Shown here piece by piece: positions 47,579 through 58,788 of a stretch of DNA of 64,000 bases. The translations under genes were made by a program, and so were the position numbers. The notes under the pieces are model-generated. The model did not search any database. It was given only the letters and a program-made list of their open reading frames with translations, and had not been told where the DNA came from. The number at the start of each line of letters is the position of its first letter. Position 1 is the stretch's first letter. Source of the stretch: Verpa conica (Eukaryota; Ascomycota; Pezizomycetes; Pezizales; Morchellaceae); the NCBI GenBank assembly GCA_033030425.1, contig JAUFSD010000012.1, positions 496,001-560,000 of the forward strand, written 5' to 3'.

Positions 47579-48430
47579 ATGTCTCTCGATAAGCAAGCTG
47601 CTGCATTCACGAAGTCGGTCATGGCGCAGGCCAGCTTCAGCGGCCAGCGCCGTGTTGTCGCCCCGCCAGCCGCGACCGCTCCGTCCCCCGCGGCGTCCAC
47701 CTCGGCCCCAAAGCGCAAACGCGTTGTCGAGCGCCAGAAGGCCGCCGCACCCCCTGTGGTGTATTCCCAACCTACCGATACCTCCTTAGGGACACAGCAT
47801 ATGATGACCCAGGTCCATCATGCAATCCAACATCTCAAACAGAAGGAGGTACCCCAGACGCCAGATCAACTCGCTAGTTACTTGTCAATTCAGATGACTC
47901 CAAACCTACTCCACGTGTTGAAGCAGAATGAACGTCTTACCTGGAATCCGTCTCAAGGTACGCTCGAGTACAAGCCAATCCACAATATCCGGTCAGCGCA
48001 GGCGCTGCTCGCACATCTGCAACAACAGACTACGGCGCAAGGCTTGAGCGTGAAAGAGTTGAAAGATGGGTGGGCGGGGGCGATTGAGACGATTGCGGAC
48101 TTGGAGGAGAATGGGGATATCTTGGTTACGCGGACAAAGAAGGATAATCAGCCGAGGATGGTGTGGATTAACGACAAGTCCCTGGATATCATCGTGGAGG
48201 ATGAGTTTAAGGCTATTTGGCATAAGATAGTCATCCCACCACCAGGCGATCTCCCCGGTGAGTTGGAGAAAGCAGGACTAAAGCCAACGAGTGTAGATCC
48301 AGCGACAATTAAGAAGGATACCAAGAATAATCAGCAGAAGGGGAGGAAGAGAGCCCAGAACAGGAGAGTCAAGGTCAGCAATACGCATATGAACCACATC
48401 TTGAAGGACTCGAAGGATTTGAAAAGGTAG
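47579..48430 (+). CDS. TFA2: Transcription initiation factor IIE subunit beta
   Basis: Part of TFIIE, which recruits and regulates TFIIH at RNA polymerase II promoters. Single exon of 283 residues. The Ala/Pro/Lys N-terminus (to about residue 65) contains a basic KRKRVVERQK. Two winged-helix domains follow: MMTQVHHAIQHLKQKEVPQT, LHVLKQNERLTWNPSQGTLE, YKPIHNIRSAQALLAHLQQQ, then GLSVKELKDGWAGAIETIAD, LEENGDILVTRTKKDNQPRM. VWINDKSLDIIVEDEFKAIW and the basic C-terminal tail (KKDTKNNQQKGRKRAQNRRV, then THMNHILKDSKD) are diagnostic of TFIIE-beta. The TAG at 48428-48430 follows a normal tail, so no 3' intron is needed. Confidence 0.95.
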   Translation: MSLDKQAAAFTKSVMAQASFSGQRRVVAPPAATAPSPAASTSAPKRKRVVERQKAAAPPVVYSQPTDTSLGTQHMMTQVHHAIQHLKQKEVPQTPDQLASYLSIQMTPNLLHVLKQNERLTWNPSQGTLEYKPIHNIRSAQALLAHLQQQTTAQGLSVKELKDGWAGAIETIADLEENGDILVTRTKKDNQPRMVWINDKSLDIIVEDEFKAIWHKIVIPPPGDLPGELEKAGLKPTSVDPATIKKDTKNNQQKGRKRAQNRRVKVSNTHMNHILKDSKDLKR

Positions 48431-51145
48431 GTAGATGTACTATACATACTTGTTTCGGAGGGTACGGTCTATTGGCTTTTTTTTTTGGCGTTGGGATTTG
48501 ATTTAGGTTTTCCAAATCGACAATTTGCGATGCTTCCATAGCTACCTCTTTGGCTAAAATATCATGAGGGAATGGGTTTATTTTATAGAGGTTTTCAGTT
48601 CGCAATCATGCGGATTCACCCAAATTGCAAGTACACATATACAAGCAGTCTAGGTTTCTTACAATAAAAATTATAATTTCAATGAAAGAAGAGAATATAG
48701 ATGTACAATGGTTTCACAGGATATGGCTACCCAGCCTACAGTAAACAAGGTATATAAACTTCACTATTTGATGAAGCGTAGTTGTCCACATCACGCTAAA
48801 CATCCTACACCTTAATCCCGAGCCCACTCCAGATTTCACCCTTAACCCCCCCCTCCCCCTCACCCCCCAAACAGGCCCCCAAGAAACTGTTTCTCTCGGC
48901 CATCTATTCAATGGTTCCCTTCTTCAAAAATCATTTAAAGCGCTACCTAGGTATTAAATAATTAACCATACAGATGTATAATAACATTAGCCAGTAAATT
49001 TATACCGACTTCAATCTCTTTTAAGAGAGAACCTAGTGAAGAATTATGTCAAGACAAAGGAGTTTTAACTAGTGTAAGACTAATTAATTCCATCTCTTCG
49101 AGTGTCTAGTCCTATCCCCCACACATCCTAATACTCGTCTCTTTAGATTTAATATTCCTGGCCATCACTACTATTTCTACTATTTGAAATCCGCAACGCG
49201 ATACCACTCGTTTTAATTCAATACACGGTTCATGTGAGTATTTTCCTAAATGCTTGTACAGCTTAGAGGAACACGTCATAATAACGAACATTGATAGATA
49301 AAGGGGGCTCCGTATATATTTACGACATGGCTAAATGCTTGGTTACTACCTGGAAGGCGAGGCACTTCCGGACAGGGAAATCTATAAAAGGGATAAATTG
49401 CACGTCTCTTTGGTAGTACTCATTGTGGTATTGATAACAGCTCGTGCTAAGAATGAAATTTGGCTAATGGTATTATCTCTAACTAGCGAAGATATATCAG
49501 TCATAAAGGAATATTGAGCCTAGCCAGTAAGTGGGTATTAAGGTGAGTGGCAGGGGAGAGATCGCCCAAGTATTCCCGAGTGCAAAGGTGTTAAAAAAAG
49601 TAACTACAAAAAAATTTCATGCTTGGAAAATTATCGTCCCTTGAGCCCTTTTGCCCTTTTTCTAGCGCCGCCTATCTAACACTTACAGGAAATACTGAAT
49701 CCTAGACCTCTAAATTACCGTAGAGAAGCTGAACCTGCCCTAGGAAAAAAAACCCCGAAGACTATAGGACGAAAAACTACTTGAACACGAACTTACCTAC
49801 TCCTAACACCAGTTTCCTGGTACTAGGTTTTGTAATCTTATGCGCTTGGCTCTTTGGAGAAAGTACTCCACACCATGATAATACACCCAGGATATATATT
49901 ACACTAGTTCAGTCCCTTATTTGCCGTTAAACTTCACTACAGAACCATACAGTAATGGCAGCATATGCGAGAGATCCTGCGCCTCAGTAGAGAAATCGAG
50001 GTTTAAAACGGCCCATATATCCTAAGGCTAGGTATCTTAAAAGATATCATAAACAGGAATCGAGAAAGATATTTCATGGTAGCTAATATCCCAAGGCCAG
50101 CATTCAAATCAACTTCTCATAGTTAGATTTCAGACTATAAACAAAATTCACAACTTACGAAAAGCGCCTTCCTACAATAGGATCAGAGTAGAGGAAAACG
50201 TGCATGATCACAAACCGTGTTATTCAGAGGACTCAAGTACGTAATTATACAAAAATGGACTGATAAGATTCAATAAACTTTAACATGACTTAGGGGGGCA
50301 ATGTCCCCCTTGCATAGGAGAGAACCTTACCAGCAATCCATACCGTTTGATTTGCGTAACGCTCATTCAGATCAGTCCTGTAGATGATCTGGAGGTCCTT
50401 TACGGGGGCCGGAGAGGATGCTTTCTATTTGAAGTATAAATATCCGATAGGATATTGGGCAATCCTAATAAGTTGGGATTCATGTATGAGAACGCTCAGA
50501 AGATAGGAACATGATGGAGAAAACAATGATAGAGAGTTTGCTTATGATTTTTGAGATAATCTAGCCTTACAAAGGATTGCTTATACCTTTCATCAGATAC
50601 CTGTATTTCAAAAAATCAATGCTTACAACTTTACCGAGTGATGGTTAGTGAGGCCATACAACCGACTTAGCATGTGATAGGGGAAAGCGGAACAACAAGT
50701 GGAATGGCCAAAGAACAACTCAGATGGTTGCACGTCATCCCCACGCCCTGATTTCCTGTGGCGACGAGGGAAAAGGAGCATCAGGCAATCGCAGGCGGAG
50801 CTGAGCTGATCAGGGTGCTGCCGTGTGGTGGAAACGGACACCTATTCGGTTACTGTTTAGCGAACCACGACGCGTAGTCTGGAGAACAGAGAGCAGAGAA
50901 CAGCCTGTTGCCTTGCAGAAGGTCCCTGGCATACTAATCTTATCCATCGCATCTGGCGGATTCCTGCCCCAAACTCCAAACCGGAGGTCTAAAGGCCCTT
51001 TCTTCTAGACACCTCCCCTTTCCCTTCCCCTCCCCTTCTTTTCACTCTCTACTGCCCTATCCCGCCTGCCCGCTTATTGTTTCTCTTCCTTCTCTCTAGT
51101 TTTAAACATCCTTCGAACCGGTTACTTTTTTCGGGTCCTGTCGTT
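48431..51145. other. Gene-poor tract, CPT1/EPT1 upstream region
   Basis: About 2.7 kb with no supported gene. A strongly pyrimidine-rich stretch (about 51007-51102), ending TTCTCTCTAG, precedes the phosphotransferase start and may be a leader or the 3' end of a 5' UTR intron. The rest is AT-rich with stop codons in all frames. Confidence 0.5.
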
Positions 51146-52776
51146 ATGGCTTCTTGGGTGGATACACGGACAATGCATCAGAAACCATTGAGAGGTAGCC
51201 TTTTTTCCCTCTTCCCCTGTCTCCTATTCCTACCCACAAACAAAAATAATTCCTTCTTCCCGACAAAACTACTACCGTTTATAGATTTTTTTTATTGACA
51301 CGGGAGGGATGGCGCAGATAAACGGAAGAGTTCTGGTGTTCTTCCAGACGATCAATTGGTTCATCTGAAAAGTTACCGCTACCAGAGTGTCGACAAGTCA
51401 CTCATCTCACGGTACATCCTCAAGCATTACGTAGGTTCCCACAACATACAAGGGAGACGCGCGTCACATGCTGATAACTTTAACAGTGGAATTTTATGGT
51501 AGAGCTATTGCCTCGATGGCTCGCACCGAATGCAGTCACGTTAATCGGCTTCGGTTTCATTCTTACCAATGTCGCGTGTTTGAGCTACTTCATGCCCGAT
51601 CTTGTCGGACCGGGGCCGAGCTGGCTGTATTATTCATTTGCGTTCGGGCTATGGGCATACTCAACGATGGATAATATTGATGGGAAACAAGCGCGGAGGA
51701 CTGGGTCGAGCTCGCCGTTGGGTGAATTATTTGAGTATGGAGCATGTTTGTCGGGAGGATTGGAATACGATGCTGATCGGATTTTTTGCGTTATGATAGT
51801 CATGGTATCGACTCGCTCAATTGCACTTTAGGTATGTCTGCACTCGTAATGAATATAGTGATGGGTAATGCTAACAAATAGTATAGCTAGTCTTTGCGAA
51901 ACTGCATCAATGGGACTCGGCCCAACCAGAGCCGGCGCATTCACAGCACTCATTCCTTGCCTGCCTATGTTCTTCTCTACCTGGGAAACCTACCACACCC
52001 ATGTCCTCTACCTCGGCTACTTCAACGGCCCGACGGAGGGCCTCATCATTGCCTGCAGTCTCATGGCCGCATCTGGCTACTACGGACCTGAGATCTGGAC
52101 CTACAAGCTTTCTACCGTGTTCGGGAATCACTGGGCCTTTGAGGACTACTCCATCCGTGACATCTGGATCCCCGTCATCCTCGGTTCCTTCTTGATTGCG
52201 CACTTGCCTTTCTGCGTCTACAATGTTATCGAAGCCCGTCGTCGTCAGAGTCTACCGGTACTTCCAGTTTTCTTGGAATGGACCCCAATTGTCGTTTTCA
52301 CTACTAGTTGTGTGTTCTGGCTCGGAAGCGAGCATACCAGCTTGTTAAGCGAGAACCGTTTAGTGCTATTTTGTCTAACTTTGAGCTTCGTGTTTGGCCG
52401 CATGACAACCAAGATCATCTTAGCACACTTGACCAGGCAGCCGTTCCCGTATTGGACTTGGTTATTAGCGCCATTGATGGGCGGGGCTGTACTAGCGAAT
52501 CTGCCGGTTTTTGGACTGTGAGTTGTTACACCTAAGGTCCTATAGTAAAAGTACTGACATTAAAATAGTCCTGCAATCACCCCCTCTTACGAACTCCTAT
52601 ACCTCCGTGCCTATTTCGTTCTCGCCCTTGGTGTGTACTCCCACTGGGCAGTATTGGTTATTGATGCGATTTGTGGGTATCTTGGGATTAGGTGTCTGAG
52701 TATCCCACATGCCCCGCCTCCAAGGCCGGGGGTGCTGAATGGTGTTGTAAGCCCGAAGAAGATGAGGGAGGCTTAA
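51146..52776 (+). CDS. Cholinephosphotransferase/ethanolaminephosphotransferase
   Basis: Final step of the Kennedy pathway: transfers phosphocholine or phosphoethanolamine from its CDP form to diacylglycerol, in the ER/Golgi membrane. Six exons: 51146-51194, 51318-51430, 51487-51734, 51800-51831 (32 bases), 51887-52517 and 52569-52776, giving 426 residues. The CDP-alcohol phosphotransferase motif D-G-x2-A-R-x8-G-x3-D-x3-D reads DGKQARR, then GELF across the splice to DHGID; intron 3 splits the third Asp codon. Other family blocks are [55 protein letters not shown] and [19 protein letters not shown]. Six to eight membrane helices are evident. Which headgroup is used (yeast Cpt1 or Ept1) cannot be told from the sequence alone. 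Confidence 0.94.
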
Positions 52777-53748
52777 GTGGACTCTGGGAAGAGGGATTAA
52801 GGGGTAGTAGTGGAGGAAGCGGGGGATCGTATGGCTTGCCCGCGGAGGGTAGAAGGGGATTTGAGACTTCTTTGTGGGTATTTTTATAAGATATATAATT
52901 TTGCGCTTGTCGGATGTGGGGGACGGGGATAGAAATTGGGGCTGGGGGGTGGTGCCTTTTTTTTTTGCAGGGCGCCAGCCGGAATAATTGTTCAACACAT
53001 TAATTGGAGTGTGGGAGTGGAGATTTTTAACTTTAACTTTACGATGAGTAATGACTAGATACCATGTTAGTTGTTGGTGTATGTAAAAGTTTTCTATTTG
53101 GGAGAAGGCAAAGCGATATTCATGGGGGAGGAACTACATGTAGGGTTTTATAAGTTCTTGGACAAATTTTCAGGTATCGATCTTAACTTTCTTATAATTA
53201 TTTCTGCTTTTGAACCACCACAACGAAATGGCTTGTATCTATTTATTACTTATGTGTATAATCTATTAGACTGGGTATGACCATGAGTGATCTGTTGTGA
53301 TGAGAATCCAGGTAGTGGATAAAGACACTGCACTTTTATCACGTGAGTACGCGAAATGCATACACTTTTACATCATCTTTATTACACGACAAGATTAAGC
53401 CATACAGGTTATAAGAAAGGAGGCCCTGTCCCCATACAGTCTTCACAAGGTTATATCTCCGCCAACTGCGGTGGGAGAATAATCACAAAAAGTTAAGGGT
53501 TAGGGTTTCTTCTCCGTTAGTTGGTTAAAAAGTTACCCGGCCCCTCATTAGCGTGACCTTTCTGCGTCCTCCTGAATTACGAATTGTTTGTTAGATCCAC
53601 AGCAACCCAGCGGTCGGAGCTCAACCCCCTGCTATATCAAAGTAATAACCCCTCCTCAAGCTTCTCCTCCCTCCGTTCTCCCTTCTAGTATCTCTATGCT
53701 AACCTTCAATCAGAATTGCTTTGGGAGAGGTATACATACATACACACA
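52777..53748. promoter_or_regulatory. Intergenic with a telobox upstream of the PHD gene
   Basis: No gene seen. AAGGGTTAGGGTTT (53495-53508) is a telobox-like site 241 bases before the PHD start, comparable to sites at 13739 and 39368. Confidence 0.45.
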
Positions 53749-55360
53749 ATGGCAGACCAACCCACTATCCCAACCCCAGCTCCATACCGTCGCCCAGATA
53801 TCCCAATACAGGACACGAATATGGCGGATACAGAGCTCATGCTACGACAGAAACTAGCCCCTGAGACTACGGGGAACCAGCAATGGAACCAAATGGCGCC
53901 TCCCCCACTGCCGACGGGGGAGTTGCCATACGAGGGTATACCTAGTCCCGGAGGTCCAGTAGGTACCGGGGAGGTAGTAACGCCGAAAGCGAAAAGTGGT
54001 GGCGGTGGTAGTATCGGGGGAGTCGTCGTCGGTAGTGGTAGTAGTAGTGCCAAAGCGAGAGCTCGAGGTGGCGGGGGGAGAACAACGAGGAGGAGGAAAA
54101 CAAGTAGTACACCAATCAAAGACGAAAGCGACGTAAGTTTCCCTCCTCCACTCCACCACAAACCCAGTGCACCCAGTGCCATACTCACGAGGGAGAGGCA
54201 GAACCCATCGTCGGAGGAATTCACAATGGAGGGCGTAAAGACAAAATCAGGCCGTAAGGTCCATCGCCCAGCTCACTTTAACCCAGCGCAGAAACAACCC
54301 TCTCGGAGGCGCGGCCCGTACCGTCGTATCCACGATTCTCGAATTTGTAAGATCTGTCAGCGGGGTCATAGTCCTCAGAGTAATATGATTGTGTTTTGCG
54401 ACGGGTGTAATACACCCTTTCATCAACTGTGCCACGACCCGCCGATTGACGACCTCGTGATTGCCGTTGCGGAGGCGGAGTGGTTCTGTGCGGCTTGTGC
54501 TAAAAAGCGGGAGGAGAAGCCGTTGAGTACAGGTCTTAGTGGGCAGGGGCTCACGGACGATGAGAAGAGGACCTATCTAGCGAGTTTGCCGCTAAGTTGT
54601 TTAGTAGAGTTGGTCTTTTTTGCTGAGAAGATGCATCCTGATCTTCCGCTGTATGATCCGCAGACGAAGAAGATTGTCGCTGGGATCAAGTCCGCATCTG
54701 TGGCGGCGGTCGCAAAAGATAACAATGACGAGCATATAGTAGGAGTAAATGGGGATATTGTTGCTAGTGTAGAGAGCGAGGAGATTCTGCAGGGGGGGGT
54801 GCCGAATTGGGAGGATATGATAGTGCGTGCTATTGCTGCGATTGGCGACGAGAAGGGGAGTCAGGCGAAAGCAATCTTTGAATGGTTAGGGAAGTATGTA
54901 TTCCCTTATAAATGACCGGAGGAAATTAAGAGAACTGACTCGTAGCAGTAACTACCCTGCCATCGAAGGCCGGGACATCCGCTCCGAGGCCCAAGGCTCC
55001 CTTCAATCCGCACTTCGCAAGAACAGGCTGGTTAGGGAAGGCCACTCGTATAAAATCAACCCGGAATACATCTCCAAGTCCGCACCACAACAAACAGATA
55101 GCATTCCGATCATTGCTCCTGGTTCCGGTATCAAACTCCCTCCAGAGACAGAAGATATTGACGGTCTCCTTGTGGACGATGATCTAGTCGCGTTTAGCCA
55201 CAAATTTCACGAAACTGGCCTAAATAGCATTAGCAGTAACGTAGTAGACGATGTTATGAGTGGAATAGTAGGAGGAATGAATGGAGACGTCAGCGGGACG
55301 GGGATGGAAGATGCGGAAGGTGATTTGGATGCAGAAGGGGTCGAGGATGTAGTCATGTGA
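53749..55360 (+). CDS. PHD-finger protein with C-terminal H1/winged-helix-like domain
   Basis: Chromatin-type protein of 518 residues in two exons, 53749-54893 and 54949-55360. The N-terminus is Pro/Gly/Ser-rich with basic patches (RGGGGRTTRRRK). KTKSGRKVHRPAHFNPAQK leads into a C4-H-C3 PHD finger at about residues 200-249: CKIC, then FCDGC, FHQLCHDPP and WFCAAC. A helical linker follows. WEDMIVRAIAAIGDEKGSQA across the splice to NNYPAIEGRDIRSEAQGSLQ and LRKNRLVREGHSYKINPEY resembles a linker-histone-like winged helix. The Asp/Gly tail is acidic. Such PHD plus H1-like proteins are conserved in filamentous fungi, but I cannot give a confident name. Exon 2 may use either of two acceptors (TAG or CAG at 54943-54948). 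An upstream in-frame Met (53716) adds 11 residues. Confidence 0.87.
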
Positions 55361-55981
55361 ATGGGACTGAAGGTGGTTTTTCTTTTCTTCCTTATACTTT
55401 GAAAGATTTGGATCCGACATTATGAGGTGGAGGTAGGTACTTATTGTTATATCCTGATGGTTGTACTTTACTCAGCATTTGATTTTCTTTTCCCCTTCTC
55501 TTTCTGGGTTGAGGAGGTTGTATTTTTAAGGTGTGGGCGACTGCTTTAATTGAATGTCTCCTTTTGATATAGGTTCCTACGAATAACTTCTCTATGGATT
55601 CTCTTGGTTGTTTGAATTGATTTGGGGTTTGATTTACCATTTTATCGCTTTTAGCGTGGAGAGGAGTATTACCCCGAGTGATAGTATGTGAACAAGTCCA
55701 TGCTACCATATTAGTCTTTCTTACCATATAGCACCTACCAACTATTAACAACCGAATACTGGTTCATAGTCCAATTTAGTATACAGTCTATACTTAGGAG
55801 GTAGTAAAGCCTTGAGAATTGCCAGAAACTTGCTAAATGTGACTTTGCAACCTAGAATATAGGTCAGGAGCCACCCCAACCCTACGAAGACTATATTAGT
55901 CAAATTAGCTAGCACAGACAGTCCCTTAGTGAAAATAGGGTAGCAAGTGGTCTAGTAACAAGAAGGGGAAAAAAAGTAGGA
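55361..55981. other. Intergenic between the PHD gene and tRNA-Ala
   Basis: No gene seen. The minus-strand frame 55392-55751 has no recognisable features. Confidence 0.5.
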
Positions 55982-56074
55982 TGGAGACACGGGGAATCGA
56001 ACCCCGGACCTTCTCAAGATTCCATGCCGACTCGGCATTGCAAATGAGATGTTATACCCCTAAACCATATCCCC
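55982..56074 (-). tRNA. tRNA-Ala (anticodon UGC) with 21-base intron
   Basis: Read from 56074 down to 55982. The acceptor stem GGGGATA pairs with TGTCTCC, including G3-U70, the alanine identity pair, and A73. The D-arm is GTTT...TAAC, the anticodon stem TCTCA/TGAGA is perfect, and the T-arm is CGGGG-TTCGATT-CCCCG. The loop is TTTGCA then an intron at 56038-56018, directly after position 37 as expected, so the anticodon is UGC. The intron contains a self-complementary ATGCCGA...TCGGCAT-like segment that could pair with the anticodon. Confidence 0.92.
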
Positions 56075-58048
56075 TATACAATGACTGTATTTTGGAAATT
56101 TATAACCAAAGATCATTTTTGTATACTACTACCTTCTTAAGGTGATACCCATTTCTTCACCTACACTCAACTATCACGAATTTGGTTACATGTAACCGTA
56201 GCCTTGGTATTAGTCAGTTCTATTTTTCGCCTAGTTCATACACCATTGGCTATTTGAAGAAGAATTACGCTGGGTAAAAATATGTAGACTAATATGCACT
56301 CGCCAAGTCCTACCTATAGTTATCTCAGCATTTTATTACTATTTAACAAAGTATCCTCGGACTTTCATCAAGTGTGTTGAGTCACAACTTGTATCCTTTT
56401 AGGATCTAGGGAGTAGAGAATCATAAACCCGCTAGAAAAAAGACCTTTGTGACATATAACAAAAAACCAGTTCTCATCTTCCGCTTCTAGATCTCAGCAT
56501 TGGTCTTTACTACCCATGTCCATTAGTAGCTGCCCAATCACTTATTTTAAGTAGAATATATAGCACTTATAGAGCTTCTTCATGCCTTAATTTATAAATT
56601 TACATTAACTATTCCACGAGTAGTAGTTATACAAGCCCTTACCCACCTTGTGAGCCAATCGATGTAGGCTTCTACCCGACACTTGCACGATCATACAGCG
56701 TCTATATTGCTTCAAAATTACCCCCGTTGTCAGAGTTGGTGGTAGTAGCAGCTTGTAAGGCATTTATGTATTCCTGACTCTGTCAAATGATAGTAATGTA
56801 CATTTTAGCAGGAGCAGGAGTTACAGTGACAGTCACATGAGGATTGTTTATAGCCGGAATTTAGCTTGAGCTCGGGACATTGCTCACGGAGCTCGATGAC
56901 GATGTGGATTTCTTATGTCGGCTAGGTTTATTCCTACTAGGAGACACAGCTCTCCTAAGCCATTCGGACGGCTTTTTCAACATCTTCTGGAAACTGTAAA
57001 GGGTAGTATTATTTGGAGTGGTGGAGTAGTGGTAAGCTGTTCTCCGAACCCCGCGCCTGTGTAGGTAACTACATATTTGGCTTAGCCTTATCCCGACATC
57101 GTCTATAATACCTTATTACGGTAGTGTGCAAATCTGGTAACACGACTTCCCCGGAAAACCAACAAATTGGCCTTCTCGTTCCTTACTTGAGTAGAAACCT
57201 CTTCTTTAGGGTATCACTTCAGTAACTACGATATCATTCAAGAAATAGGTACCCAGAATTTCCCCCTTCAAAATCTCTATACGGACCGACCGTACGTGCT
57301 TGCCGTTTAATTTACCTCTTGGTGGCTAAGCCAACAATCACTAACTAAACTCCAAGACCAAGTCATCTCCTAAATGGAGTACAAGCCCGAATATATGCTT
57401 GAGTTGAACTTATTGACTATAAATGCCCGTGCTAGGGGTAAATTATTGGGACTTTTAGGGTCTCACAGACCTAAGCGGTCAGAATATCCCAGAGCCCCAA
57501 TACTTTAGCCCTGGCACAAGTACTTATACTAGGCCGGCTATGGGAGTCAGTACGAACTTAAGGCGCAAGTTTCCTTTCTTCTTTTTTCCCTGTGATATAT
57601 CTTAAGCCTGTCAGTAGTATATACTGCGGAAACGTCGGTTTACAGATAAGTGTGTTGGTATGGTTGTTGAGTTCATTTGGCATTGTGTAGTTACGTGCAA
57701 GTGCTCCATGGGGATAACATATACATGTAGGGATGTGGTGGTAGAGGTCCCCGGATCGTGGGGCAAGACCGTGGGAAACAACTGGGCATCCCGTCCCGCT
57801 CCCTAGTAGCTATTCCATGGTTCATAAGACATCATTGATAGCCCCTAGACAACGGATATTAGAGCGATCCTTTACCAGTAGAGGTCCTTGCACGGCCGTA
57901 TATAGCTAAGTCATCAGATCTACCAACACTATATCTAGCATGTTCCCTGTCGATCCTAAAGTAAGACATACCCCACTCCTCTAATAGATTAGGGAATGTT
58001 GATTGGAGTGAAGGCCCGAGCGACTTCCGACTTTCTGGAATGAATTTA
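56075..58048. other. Repeat-rich intergenic region
   Basis: No gene seen. It contains two blocks recurring around the secreted-protein genes: 57466-57540 (CCTAAGCGGTC...CCAATACTTTAGCCCTGG) and 57941-57970 (CCTGTCGATCCTAAAGTAAG). Confidence 0.5.
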
Positions 58049-58200
58049 CAGCCTCCGGTAGAAAAGATCGGGAAACGTAAAACCTTAGATTTGGGGCATT
58101 TATTCGCCTTTCACATTCTCGGCCAAGATTCTAGTAGTAATATTTGCCCAAGAACCCTTGTCGACTACCCTTGTTTCCCGATCTTTTCTACCAGAGGCTG
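58049..58200. mobile_element. TA-flanked short inverted-repeat element (Tc1/mariner- or pogo-like MITE)
   Basis: 28-base inverted repeats at 58049-58076 and 58173-58200 (CAGCCTCYGGTAGAAAAGAT then CGGGAAAC) with one transition mismatch, the element being 152 bases long. TA lies on each side (58047-58048 and 58201-58202), the target expected of Tc1/mariner-type elements. It is directly upstream of the first secreted-protein gene. A frame across it (58040-58222) is only the palindrome read through. Confidence 0.72.
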
Positions 58201-58226
58201 TAACCCTTTCTCACCGTCTTGACTAC

Positions 58227-58233
58227 TATAAAT
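58227..58233 (+). promoter_or_regulatory. TATA box of secreted gene 1
   Basis: TATAAAT, 87 bases before the ATG at 58314. Same sequence and similar spacing occur before the two related genes. The leader also holds TTTGCATACCACC (about 58283). Confidence 0.6.
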
Positions 58234-58313
58234 GCTCTCATATATATATATCACCGCTACAGTCGCTACCTCAACCACCTCCTTTGCATACCACCATCAC
58301 CAAAATCTTCGCG

Positions 58314-58788
58314 ATGCAGTTCACAAATATTATCCTCGCTACCGTTGCCGCAGCAGCTTTTGTTAGCGCTGCAGCTGTCCCGGGTCCCTCCGCAGTAGAC
58401 AGTGAGGTGCTAGTAAGCCACCTTATTCATTCGAGGATGTTTAATGTGCCATGTACTAATAATTATAAAGATAGACCAGTGTGTCAAAGAGACTAAAGAG
58501 TTTATGAAGTCGGATCCCCGCTTTGAACTCAATTTTGATACAGTTAAGCCCAAGTGTACATATTGCGTGTAAGTTACCTCAAAAGCTCCAACTCTTGCGT
58601 TTCATAGAGATAATAATTATTAACTCCCCCCTAGTGATGACGCAATAAAAAAATGTAAAATATCCAGTGAAAGTTCCAAATTCACTACTGATGAACAAAA
58701 TTGCTATACTGGATCGATGGCTGTATGCAAGGGCGATCAGGGAATCGGGAAGGCTCCCGAATTAGGGGCTGGGACCTTTGGTAAGTAA
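58314..58788 (+). CDS. Small secreted cysteine protein 1 (SSP cluster)
   Basis: Three exons: 58314-58412, 58471-58568 and 58635-58788, giving 116 residues. A hydrophobic N-terminus (MQFTNIILATVAAAAFVSAA) is a classical secretion signal, with cleavage likely near residue 21. The mature part has six Cys, in order QCVKE, KCTYC, KKC, NCY and AVCKGDQGIG. The end reads GIGKAPELGAGTFGK. Intron phases (0 then 2) match the two genes downstream exactly, as do C-x2-C before intron 2 and the C-K-x-x-x-GIG block. TTTG|GTAAGT just before the stop is a good donor, so a longer C-terminus is possible. Function unknown; the architecture is that of fungal effector or defence-type secreted proteins, which is inference. 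Confidence 0.8.

Noticed and set aside
57013..57065. Possible second tRNA-like stretch (GTGGTGGAGTAGTGGTAAGC)
   Set aside because: It resembles a D-arm, but no T-arm or acceptor pairing follows.
58040..58222. 60-residue frame
   Set aside because: Generated by reading through the inverted-repeat element.
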